Origin: a virus
Strand: one strand, 5' to 3'
IMG/VR virus record: IMGVR_UViG_3300043786_000552
Location: 1 to 43,146 of that record
DNA: 43,146 nt
A program made the translations under genes and the position numbers. This document shows, one piece after another, positions 33,524 to 39,822 of this stretch (position 1 is its first letter; each line of letters starts with the position of its first letter). The notes under the pieces were generated by a model, which did no database searches, was not told where the DNA came from, and was given only the letters and a program-made list of their open reading frames with translations.

Positions 33524-34438
33524 TCAAGTTCCCGTCACATCGATCTTCGGCAGCCGGTCGAGGGCGGACGGCCCGTGGCCCACGATCCTGGGATCTAAAT
33601 AATGCTTACGGGCGAGGCCGCCCTGGTCGTGATGATCAAGCAGCTCGTGAGCGGCGCCCCCGGCTGCCTGGAAGTACGACGCAGCCGCCTTGCGAAATCC
33701 GTGGAAGCCGCGGCACTTGATGCCGAGGCGATTGCACTGCCGCCGCAGGTGCAGGTAGATCGTGTTCGGCAGCCGCTCCCAGTCCCATATCCGCTCGCCT
33801 GGCGCCCCCTGGTGGCGGGCGAGCAGCAGGAGCAAGTCTGGTGATAGCGGCCGGTCTATGTCTCTCGTCTGCTTCTTGCGGGTCTCGGCGCGAAACCGGA
33901 TTACGCCACGCTGCCAGTCAACGTCGCCCCAAGTGGCGGCCATGACCTCGCCAATCCGGCCGGCTGTTTGCCATAGCGTCAGGTACAAAGTCGTGAAAAA
34001 CCATGACCGAGGCTTCGGCCGGCGACCGGTGACGCCACGAAACGCCTGACAGCTGGATATCAGCTTCTTCACCTCGTCCAGCAGATAGCCCTGCGGGGCC
34101 TTGTCTGGCACCCGGAAAGGCGGCAAGGCCGGAAACTCTACCACGCTGCCGTCGGCCTTCTGGAGTCGTTTCTTGGCCGCCAGCGTCCAAATTGCGACCA
34201 GCTGCGTGCGATCTTTTTTGACTGAGTGTCGGCTGATGGTTGTCCGGCCGAAGACCTTGGCATTGCACCGCTCACGCAAGAAGCGGCTCACGATCAGGTC
34301 GTCCAGGTCGTCGAGGCTTGGCGGGTGGCCGAGGTGATCTTCAAACCGGGCGATCGACTGCAGGTAGAGCGCAACCGTGCGGTCGCAAAGCTGGTGCAGC
34401 GGCGCGTAGCGATCGTGCAAAAAATCCTTGAGCAGCAT
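33524..34438 (-). CDS. int: Tyrosine recombinase integrase
   Basis: 304 residues; start MLLKDFLHD chosen because AGGAG lies eight bases upstream (an upstream ATG at 34483 has no such site). The catalytic residues are all present: Arg161 (TAGRIGEV), Lys188 in the beta-hairpin, His246-x-x-Arg249 (FHGFRK), His269/270 and the nucleophile Tyr280 (RKHYLDP). N-terminal helices (about 10-95) form the core-binding domain. The protein integrates and, with the divergent excisionase-like protein, excises the phage genome by site-specific strand exchange. It shows the phage is temperate. The attachment site is probably near either end of this gene, but I cannot define it. Confidence 0.93.
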   Translation of the reverse strand: MLLKDFLHDRYAPLHQLCDRTVALYLQSIARFEDHLGHPPSLDDLDDLIVSRFLRERCNAKVFGRTTISRHSVKKDRTQLVAIWTLAAKKRLQKADGSVVEFPALPPFRVPDKAPQGYLLDEVKKLISSCQAFRGVTGRRPKPRSWFFTTLYLTLWQTAGRIGEVMAATWGDVDWQRGVIRFRAETRKKQTRDIDRPLSPDLLLLLARHQGAPGERIWDWERLPNTIYLHLRRQCNRLGIKCRGFHGFRKAAASYFQAAGGAAHELLDHHDQGGLARKHYLDPRIVGHGPSALDRLPKIDVTGT

Positions 34439-34495
34439 GGCCGGTCTCCTATGTCCTAGCCGGCCGCAAACTCCTTTCCGCAACCGGTGTCAGCC

Positions 34496-34523
34496 AGTAT
34501 CCACAGTCGGGTACTGTACGCAA
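34496..34523 (-). promoter_or_regulatory. Integrase promoter (minus strand)
   Basis: Read on the minus strand, TTGCGT (34523-34518) and GATACT (34501-34496) are 16 bases apart, pointing toward the integrase. The left arm of the 11-bp inverted motif falls in the spacer and touches the -10, as an operator would. Confidence 0.4.
34500..34510 (-). promoter_or_regulatory. Inverted-repeat operator, left arm
   Basis: TCCACAGTCGG, the exact reverse complement of 34600-34610. Each arm reads CCGACTGTGGA towards its own gene, integrase on the minus strand and excisionase on the plus, followed in both cases after four or so bases by TGG. Probably a regulator or recombination-protein site. Confidence 0.5.
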
Positions 34524-34599
34524 GTCCAGGAGAACCCCGTCCGCTAGACATGACTGATGTGTCGAATGATAGATCGGCGATTGCTAGCGAGTCAATGCA

Positions 34600-34610
34600 C
34601 CGACTGTGGA
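34600..34610 (+). promoter_or_regulatory. Inverted-repeat operator, right arm
   Basis: CCGACTGTGGA, 32 bases before the start of the excisionase-like gene; mate of 34500-34510. The match extends in pattern as CCGACTGTGGA-NNNT-GG in both arms. Confidence 0.5.
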
Positions 34611-34641
34611 CTTTGGGCTTTACGGAAAATAGGCTGACACG

Positions 34642-34869
34642 ATGAGCAAGGGCTTGGACGACTTGTTGTCGGTTTTGGAAGTATCCGAGTTGATCGGATG
34701 CTCAAAGGTCCATATCTGGCGGCTCATCGATTCGGACAAGCTGCCGGCACAAAGAATCGGGAATGCGTGGGCCATAGCCAGGCGGGATGCCATGCAGATC
34801 GAGGTCACGACCCGGGCCCGCATCCATCAGGCCAAAAAGGCCAGCAAGATCACCAAGAAAAGGCGGTGA
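34642..34869 (+). CDS. Excisionase-like HTH protein
   Basis: 75 residues. DDLLSVLEVSELIGCSKVHIWRLIDSDKLPAQRIGNAWAIARRD has the compact winged-helix arrangement of excisionase/MerR-type DNA-binding domains (PF12728 type): turn of helix, recognition helix VHIWRLID, wing AQRIGNAW. The C-terminus is basic (ASKITKKRR). Divergent from the integrase, so probably its recombination directionality factor or a regulator of the int/early switch. Overlap GTGA with a tiny downstream gene. Confidence 0.75.
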   Translation: MSKGLDDLLSVLEVSELIGCSKVHIWRLIDSDKLPAQRIGNAWAIARRDAMQIEVTTRARIHQAKKASKITKKRR

Positions 34870-34985
34870 TTGTTAGTCTTAAAAAAATCTCTCACCTTGC
34901 TCTTGCCAACTTACCGATCGGTACGTTAGAGTTCGCCCGTCGTGGGCTGAGCCCAGTGACACGAAGCAAGGATGCGAAGTCATGA
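34866..34985 (+). CDS. 39-residue small gene
   Basis: GTG at 34866 overlaps the excisionase-like TGA and opens a 39-codon basic peptide (MIVSLKKISHLALANL, then FARRGLSP) ending at 34985, where it overlaps another ATG. The chained overlaps make translation plausible. Function unknown. Confidence 0.35.
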   Translation: MIVSLKKISHLALANLPIGTLEFARRGLSPVTRSKDAKS

Positions 34986-35059
34986 ACACGGAAGTCTGGA
35001 TCGAGATTCTTTTTGTGCTGGTTCGCCTGCTTTCGGCCGGCGTTTTTGGTGCCGTGTAG
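34982..35059 (+). CDS. 25-residue hydrophobic peptide
   Basis: ATG at 34982 (ATGA overlap) opens 25 codons to TAG at 35057. Residues 6-25 are one hydrophobic helix (WIEILFVLVRLLSAGVFGAV), so a mini membrane peptide is possible. Confidence 0.3.
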   Translation: MNTEVWIEILFVLVRLLSAGVFGAV

Positions 35060-35121
35060 TTAACGAACGCTAACAACAATGGACCAAGGTTGTCCTTAAA
35101 AAAACCTCATAAACCCTACTG

Positions 35122-35149
35122 TTGACCTGTACAGCAAGCTGAATACATT
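35122..35149 (+). promoter_or_regulatory. Early sigma70-like promoter
   Basis: TTGACC (35122-35127) and TACATT (35144-35149), 16 bases apart, in the 203-base gap before the gene at 35263. It is the best promoter candidate for the long early operon. The rest of the gap holds an AT-rich stretch around 35085-35120 but no gene I can support. Confidence 0.4.
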
Positions 35150-35262
35150 TTCCCCACCCGGCGTGATGAACACGTGTTCAGCGCCATTGACCGAAGGACG
35201 AGGCGGCAGCGTGGCACGGAAAGCCAAGAGAAACGCGGCCGCCGCAACACGAGGAGCAACGG

Positions 35263-35652
35263 ATGCAGACTTGGAAGGACGTATCGGACACGCTGCTGCG
35301 CAGCTGGCGGGCTCGCGGCTACACCGTCGACGCCGTGCAAAAGCTCACAAAGATCCCGCTCGAGGTGCTGCAAGAGCGGTACTACCGCCTGTACTGCACG
35401 GAGACGGTGGCGGACCCGACGCCGCTGGAAATAAAGCAGCGGTGCGCCGAGATCCAGCGCGAGTGGTCGGACAGCGAGCGGCGGCGGCGGGCGGTCTACA
35501 GCAACGGCGAGTGGACTCCAACCGTCGTACCCGCATCGGTGCTCACGTTGGCTTCCAGCTCCGCGGATGGCTGCACCGCGTGGTACGGGCGCACGCGGCA
35601 CTCTGCCACGTCGTCCGAGTCTACGGCGACCCGAAGAGGGCGGGCGGGATGA
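35263..35652 (+). CDS. Early-region hypothetical protein
   Basis: 129 residues; GAGGAG lies seven bases before the ATG. The first ~90 residues look genuine: a helical domain (VSDTLLRSWRARGYTVDAVQKLTKIPLEVLQERYYRLYC, HTH-like) and PTPLEIKQRCAEIQREWSDSERRRRAV. The final ~40 residues are low-complexity Ser/Thr/Arg and may not be conserved; another frame stays open here as well, so a sequence error or frameshift near 35530 is possible. Function unknown, perhaps a DNA-binding regulator. Confidence 0.5.
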   Translation: MQTWKDVSDTLLRSWRARGYTVDAVQKLTKIPLEVLQERYYRLYCTETVADPTPLEIKQRCAEIQREWSDSERRRRAVYSNGEWTPTVVPASVLTLASSSADGCTAWYGRTRHSATSSESTATRRGRAG

Positions 35653-35891
35653 GCAACGAAGGCAACCTGCACGTCGAGCGTGCTGCAGCCGGTGACCCCA
35701 CGCTGCTGCACGACTCGCTCGGCGTGGCCATTGACGAACTGACCGACATTCGCCGCGAGGTCATCGCGGTGATGGATGCGGCCCCGCCAACGTCGGCGCG
35801 GCCAGGGAGCTTTGCAAAGGTCGAGGAGATGCGACGCCGGGCGGAATCCGGTTGCTCGATCTTCATCGATAAGGACGCCACCAGGAGCTAG
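35649..35891 (+). CDS. Small early hypothetical protein
   Basis: 80 residues; ATGA overlap with the previous gene. Acidic, with a helix HDSLGVAIDELTDIRREVIAVMD and a polar C-terminus. No family is recognised; short early-region genes of this type are usual in phages. Confidence 0.5.
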   Translation: MSNEGNLHVERAAAGDPTLLHDSLGVAIDELTDIRREVIAVMDAAPPTSARPGSFAKVEEMRRRAESGCSIFIDKDATRS

Positions 35892-35897
35892 GGACAG

Positions 35898-36185
35898 ATG
35901 GACATTTTCAACACGCGTGCGTTGGCTGCGGCCAACCGCGAGATTTTTCGGCTGGAAGAGGAGGTCGCAGACCTCAAGGCGGCACGATCTGCGGCGATCG
36001 ACGCCCACCGCATCGTTATCGACGAACACAAGGCCGAGGCCCTGCGGCTCCGGCAGGAGCTGGCGAGAGCCTACGCGGCGCTCAAGACCGCCTACGCGGC
36101 GATCGACTCGCTCGTGCTCAAGGCCGACGGAAACGTGCTCGCAGAAAACTGGTTCACAGTAGCCGGCAGCGATTGCGACAAGTGA
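35898..36185 (+). CDS. Coiled-coil protein
   Basis: 95 residues. Most of the chain is a heptad-patterned helix (REIFRLEEEVADLKAAR, then EALRLRQELARAYAALKTAYAAID). The C-terminus AENWFTVAGSDCDK is non-helical. AGGGACAG lies before the ATG. Likely dimeric; role unknown. It is followed by the GGA-rich leader of csrA. Confidence 0.55.
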   Translation: MDIFNTRALAAANREIFRLEEEVADLKAARSAAIDAHRIVIDEHKAEALRLRQELARAYAALKTAYAAIDSLVLKADGNVLAENWFTVAGSDCDK

Positions 36186-36284
36186 CGGAGCGGTGCCGGC
36201 GACGGATCGTCGGCCGCCACGGATGGTTTCTACCGGCCGCGACCAAGGGATTGCGAGCGGCCGGTCAATGACACGGAGTAGTCG
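36186..36284 (+). promoter_or_regulatory. GGA-rich csrA leader with stem-loop
   Basis: The 99-base gap holds five GGA triplets (36187, 36204, 36221, 36248, 36275), three within ACGGA. ACCGGCCGC (36232-36240) and GCGGCCGGT (36257-36265) form a perfect 9-bp stem whose 16-base loop displays AAGGGAT. The last GGA lies in the Shine-Dalgarno. This is the usual layout of a CsrA-controlled leader, so autoregulation is likely. Confidence 0.5.
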
Positions 36285-36521
36285 ATGCTTTGCCTCTCAC
36301 GGAAGGAGTCTGAGTCGCTGGTCCTGCCAGGTCGCGGCATCGCCGCGGTCAAGGATTGGCTGGACGACCAGATCGAGATCGTAGTGATTGCGATCGAGGG
36401 CGACCGCGTGAAGCTCGGCATCGACTGCCCCGACGAGGTCGATGTTTACCGCCATGAGGTGTGGCGGTCCGTGAAGCGCAAGGAGAAGGAGGAAACACGC
36501 GATGGGAATCTCGATTCGTAA
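36285..36521 (+). CDS. csrA: CsrA-family RNA-binding regulator
   Basis: 78 residues. The N-terminal strand MLCLSRKESESLVL and the later VVIAIEGDRVKLGIDCPDEVDVYRHEVW match CsrA/RsmA (E. coli MLILTRRVGETLMI... and [21 protein letters not shown]), including Leu4, Arg6 and the Arg56 position that contact RNA. An insertion of roughly ten residues (GRGIAAVKDWLDDQ) lengthens the second strand-loop. CsrA dimers bind GGA in mRNA leaders to block or alter translation. Here it sits in the early operon and could act on phage or host mRNAs. It overlaps the downstream ATPase gene by 20 bases. Confidence 0.85.
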   Translation: MLCLSRKESESLVLPGRGIAAVKDWLDDQIEIVVIAIEGDRVKLGIDCPDEVDVYRHEVWRSVKRKEKEETRDGNLDS

Positions 36522-37419
36522 GGCCAAGCGATCGGCCACCAAGCTGCGGCTGTTGCTGACCAGCCCGAGCGGCGGCGGCAAGACCTATTCCGGGCTGCTG
36601 CTGGCCAAGGGCTTGGGCGGCAGGACGGTGGTCATCGACACCGAGGAGGGCAGCAGCGATCTCTATGACCAGCTGCACGACTTCGACGTGGTCGATCTCA
36701 AGCCGCCGTTCACGCCCGAGCGGTACATCGAGGCGATACACGCCTGCGAAGAGGCCGGCTATGACGTAATCGTCATCGACAGCGTGACGCACTGCTGGAG
36801 CGGCAAGGGCGGCTGCCTCGAGCTCGTCGACGACATCGCCAAGGCGAAGTTTCGCGGCAACACGTGGTCGGCTTTCTCGGAAATCACCCCCCGGTGGCGT
36901 GCGTTTGTCGACGCCATCCTTCGATCGTCGGCCCACGTCATCTGCACCGGCCGCAGCAAGACCGAGACCGCCCAGGTCGACGACGGCGGCCGCAAGAAGG
37001 TGACGAAGCTGGGCATGAAGCTCGAAGCCAGAGACGGCCTGGAATACGAGTTCACATGCGTGCTTGACATCATCCACGACGGCCACTATGCGACCGTCAG
37101 CAAGGACCGCACCGGCCTGTTTACCGGCGACCCGAAGCCGATCACCGAGGCGACCGGCAAGCAGCTGGCCGAATGGCTGGCTGGCGGCAAGGCGGTGCCG
37201 GCCGCGGCGTCGCCGCTGCTGCAGAAGATCCGCGACACGATCGCGGCGGCCACGACCGTCAAGAAGCTGGGGGCGATCACTGACCGCATCGACCAGCTGC
37301 TCAGCGAGGGCACGATCGAGACCGACCAGTGGTCGAAGCTGACCGACGAGGTCAACGCCCGCCACGACAAGATCGAGCCGGTTGACGCCGGCCAGGAGGC
37401 CGCCAATGCCGTGGCATGA
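36502..37419 (+). CDS. RecA-like recombination ATPase (Sak4/AAA_24-like)
   Basis: 305 residues. Walker A SPSGGGKTYS (21-30, Lys27), an acidic DTEEGSSDLYD segment after strand 2 and Walker B DVIVIDSVTH (about 90-99) place it among phage RecA-like P-loop ATPases (AAA_24, Sak4). Such proteins anneal or load recombination proteins onto single-stranded DNA and pair with an SSB, which follows two genes later. The C-terminal ~90 residues are an accessory helical tail (KKLGAITDRIDQLLSEG). Probably cytoplasmic, in early replication/recombination. Confidence 0.78.
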   Translation: MGISIRKAKRSATKLRLLLTSPSGGGKTYSGLLLAKGLGGRTVVIDTEEGSSDLYDQLHDFDVVDLKPPFTPERYIEAIHACEEAGYDVIVIDSVTHCWSGKGGCLELVDDIAKAKFRGNTWSAFSEITPRWRAFVDAILRSSAHVICTGRSKTETAQVDDGGRKKVTKLGMKLEARDGLEYEFTCVLDIIHDGHYATVSKDRTGLFTGDPKPITEATGKQLAEWLAGGKAVPAAASPLLQKIRDTIAAATTVKKLGAITDRIDQLLSEGTIETDQWSKLTDEVNARHDKIEPVDAGQEAANAVA

Positions 37420-37621
37420 CGAGGCTCCTTGGACGGCGAAGAAGCGGATGACCGAGGTGGTCGAGAAGATCGGCCGAGTCATCGACGCCTATCGCACGGG
37501 CGACCTGCACTATCGGCAGGCGCTCACCGAGATTGACGAGTTGAGAAGCGGCGCCGGCGGACCGGTGGCCAGGATCGGCGAGACCCACAGACCGGAGGTG
37601 CAGAGCGATGCTGACGTTTGA
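37406..37621 (+). CDS. Small early protein
   Basis: 71 residues; ATG 37406 with a perfect AGGAGG (37394-37399) inside the preceding gene. Charged helical peptide (AKKRMTEVVEKIGRVIDAYRTGDLHYRQALTEIDEL), possibly dimeric. It lies between ATPase and SSB-like genes, overlapping the latter by 14 bases. Role unknown. Confidence 0.55.
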   Translation: MPWHDEAPWTAKKRMTEVVEKIGRVIDAYRTGDLHYRQALTEIDELRSGAGGPVARIGETHRPEVQSDADV

Positions 37622-38093
37622 TTCATGGGCGACCGACGAGAGCAACGGCGAGAAGCCGGCGCAGGCCGATCTGCCGATGGTGCCGGACGGCCGCCACGCT
37701 GGCGAGATCAACTACGTGGCGATCAAGACGGCGAAGTGGGCTGAGAACCAGCTTAACGTCGAGGGCACGTACATCCTGCTCGGCATCGACGTGGCCGGCT
37801 ACAAGCGGGTGTGGGAGAGCGTGCCGGTCGACCGGCGGGCCAAGATCGAGGCGGTCTGCCGTTCGGCCGGCGTGGCCAGGCCGACGCCACCAGACCCGTG
37901 GGACGAAGAGCAGCTAAAGGGCAAGTGGGTCTCGATCGAGACCGTGGTCGGCATCGGCAAGAGCGGCAAGGAGTACGTGCGGGTGGAGCGGTTCCACGGC
38001 GACAAGAAGCCGCTGCCCGATCTGCCGGCGAGGCCAGCGAAGCCGGCGAAGCAGCCGGTTGAGGATCAGTTCCCCGATGACATTCCGTTTTAA
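37608..38093 (+). CDS. SSB-like protein (DUF669-like)
   Basis: 161 residues. MLTFDSWATDESNGEKP, then DGRHAGEINYVAIKTAKWAENQLNVEGTYILLGIDVAGYKRVWESVP, fits the DUF669-type phage ssDNA-binding proteins that accompany Sak4 ATPases. The C-terminus ends in the acidic DQFPDDIPF, the classic SSB tail that recruits partner proteins. GGAGG lies upstream. It should bind single-stranded DNA during replication and recombination. The family name is inferred from the pattern. Confidence 0.65.
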   Translation: MLTFDSWATDESNGEKPAQADLPMVPDGRHAGEINYVAIKTAKWAENQLNVEGTYILLGIDVAGYKRVWESVPVDRRAKIEAVCRSAGVARPTPPDPWDEEQLKGKWVSIETVVGIGKSGKEYVRVERFHGDKKPLPDLPARPAKPAKQPVEDQFPDDIPF

Positions 38094-38104
38094 GGAGGTG
38101 CGAC

Positions 38105-38392
38105 ATGGGACGAGTCTACAAGTGCGAAACGACCAGCACGATCAACGCCCGCGACGGGCTCGGTTGGTACGTGCGGTTTGCCGAGGTCGTGACGCTCAAC
38201 GGCGTGGAGATGGTCAAGGTCGGTCAAAAGGTCTACGTCGACGAGCGTGACACGTGGCACACGAGCGAGGCCGACGCGATGGACGCGATGTCGGCCGAGA
38301 TTGTCGAGCGTGGCGAGCTGCTGCTACGCCAAGCCGAGAAGCTGCGAGACGAGGCGGCGCTCAAGCGTGCGAAGGAGGTGGTGGCAACATGA
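38105..38392 (+). CDS. Early hypothetical protein with strong ribosome site
   Basis: 95 residues. TAAGGAGGTG overlaps the stop of the SSB-like gene, a near-perfect Shine-Dalgarno. A beta-rich N-terminal part (VYKCETTSTINARDGLGWYVRFAEVVTLNGVEMVKVG) and a C-terminal coiled coil follow. Not recognised. It belongs to the replication operon. Confidence 0.5.
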   Translation: MGRVYKCETTSTINARDGLGWYVRFAEVVTLNGVEMVKVGQKVYVDERDTWHTSEADAMDAMSAEIVERGELLLRQAEKLRDEAALKRAKEVVAT

Positions 38393-38604
38393 ACAGACCA
38401 ATCCAAGACCCAGAGGGGTTCAGGCGTTACCTCGAGCAGCTTGCGAAGGACACGCCGGCAGACATTGAGCCGCCGGTCGCCGAGGCGAGACCATGCCCTG
38501 CGCCGGTTCGCCCTGGCTCTCACAACGCCGCCGCGGCTTACCGCCTCGGCTGCGAAGACGAATGGATCGATCGCATGAACGCCAGATACGGAGGCGAATG
38601 GTGA
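38389..38604 (+). CDS. Small early hypothetical protein
   Basis: 71 residues; GAAGGAGGTGG site upstream and ATGA overlap. Polar with a C-terminal helix (AAAYRLGCEDEWIDRMNARYGGEW). The 158 bases after it (38605-38762) hold no gene I can support. Confidence 0.5.
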   Translation: MNRPIQDPEGFRRYLEQLAKDTPADIEPPVAEARPCPAPVRPGSHNAAAAYRLGCEDEWIDRMNARYGGEW

Positions 38605-38762
38605 CACACGCCAGCCCTGGCGGCCGCTGCCGGACATCGGCGGCTACGGGCACCGCAGCGGGCGGTCGGTCAAACACCCGCAGTCTCGGCCACGGCACCT
38701 TACCACCGATGGTGACGAGACCGCCGGCCCGGCGTGACAGGGCCAATACAAGGAGGTGCGAG

Positions 38763-38906
38763 ATGCCAACGAGAACGGTGATTGACAAGGAGCGTGTGCG
38801 GCAGCTGCTCGAGCAAGGGCTGACGCAGGCACAGATCGCCAAGCGGCTCGGGTTTAGCGACAGCACCGTGCACACGGCGGTGAAGAAGATCAAGGAGGAG
38901 CAATGA
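38763..38906 (+). CDS. Small HTH DNA-binding protein
   Basis: 47 residues starting at the ATG preceded by AAGGAGGTGCGAG. RVRQLLEQGLTQAQIAKRLGFSDSTVHTAVKKIKEEQ is a textbook helix-turn-helix of the resolvase/HTH_7-type, with nothing else attached. The same frame is open upstream to about 38601, but the ribosome site fixes this start. Probably a tiny regulator; a small-terminase role is conceivable but it is far from TerL. ATGA overlap with the next gene. Confidence 0.6.
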   Translation: MPTRTVIDKERVRQLLEQGLTQAQIAKRLGFSDSTVHTAVKKIKEEQ

Positions 38907-39223
38907 GCGACTACTACCCACAGGCCGAGGCCGTGCTGCCGCTGTTTATGCCCCCCCCGGCACAGCGTCACAGCGAGACAAGCCGCGCCGCTGCAGCGTC
39001 GTTGACGCCGGCCAAGCTCACGGGCGACCGGCTGCGGATCTATCGCTACCTACGGACGCGGCCCGATGGTGCCACGGACGAGGAGATCGCTGCGGCGCTG
39101 GCGATGGCCGAGAACACAGAACGCCCCCGGCGGGTTGAGTTGCAGAGGGCCGGAATGATTCGCCTGGTCGGGACCAGGGCGACGAAGAGCGGGCGGAAGG
39201 CGAATGTTTGGAGGGTGGCGTGA
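38903..39223 (+). CDS. Winged-helix protein
   Basis: 106 residues. LTGDRLRIYRYLRTRPDGATDEEIAAAL and RPRRVELQRAGMIRLVGTRATKSGRKANVWRVA form a winged helix of the type found in phage replication and regulatory proteins. A run of eight C encodes part of the MPPPAQR segment (38951-38958). TGATG overlap with the next gene. Likely DNA binding. Confidence 0.6.
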   Translation: MSDYYPQAEAVLPLFMPPPAQRHSETSRAAAASLTPAKLTGDRLRIYRYLRTRPDGATDEEIAAALAMAENTERPRRVELQRAGMIRLVGTRATKSGRKANVWRVA

Positions 39224-39822
39224 TGGGCAAGAAAAAAAGTGCTTTATCAGTTGATGATCGCGTTGCGCTTGCGCTTCCGCGATGCACGCTCACGACAACG
39301 TCCCTGACGTTTGACGACTCGGCCACCGAGAAGGACTGGCGCGAGGCTATGGGCCGCCTTGCCAGCGTGGCCGGAGCATCGCAGTGGTGGATTGGCGACG
39401 GTATGAATCACGGCGAGGCGAAGTATGGCGACATCGCCGAGACGGCGGCCGAGCTTGGAAAAAGCTACTCGGCAGTTTCTAAGGCAAAGAGCATAGCGTC
39501 GCAGTTTGAACTTTGCCGCCGGCGGCAAAGTTTGCCCTGGAGTTTTCACGCCGCAGTTGCATCGCTTGAAGAGGACGACCAGGACGAACTCCTCGACTGG
39601 GCCGAGACGCCAGGCGAAGACGGCGAGCTGCCGACACGCAAGCAACTTCGCGAGAAGGTCCGCGAGCGTAAGCCGCCGAAGGAAAAGCCATTCGACGGCG
39701 AGGCGGCTGGCAATCGGCTACGCGATTGGCTCCGCACTGAACTTGATAGGTGGCCTGAATCGCAACGTCGCGAGGCGGCACATTGGATTCGTCAGATCAT
39801 CGAAAAGGAGTACGGACTATGA
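39223..39822 (+). CDS. HTH protein of the GHKL block
   Basis: 199 residues. EAKYGDIAETAAELGKSYSAVSKAKSIASQFELC contains an HTH-like stretch; the C-terminus is basic/charged (REKVRERKPPKEKPFDGE, then ELDRWPESQRREAAHWIRQIIEKEYG). The general plan resembles ParB/KorB-like or plasmid regulators, but I do not assign a family. It starts a lower-GC stretch continuing through the next two genes and is coupled to the GHKL ATPase (ATGA overlap). Confidence 0.5.
   Translation: MGKKKSALSVDDRVALALPRCTLTTTSLTFDDSATEKDWREAMGRLASVAGASQWWIGDGMNHGEAKYGDIAETAAELGKSYSAVSKAKSIASQFELCRRRQSLPWSFHAAVASLEEDDQDELLDWAETPGEDGELPTRKQLREKVRERKPPKEKPFDGEAAGNRLRDWLRTELDRWPESQRREAAHWIRQIIEKEYGL

Noticed and set aside
38605-38762. 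Open frames in the 158-base gap before the small HTH gene
   Set aside because: The best-looking frame lacks any start codon and the in-frame extension of the HTH gene has Arg/Thr/Gly-rich shadow composition; the strong ribosome site is at the downstream ATG.
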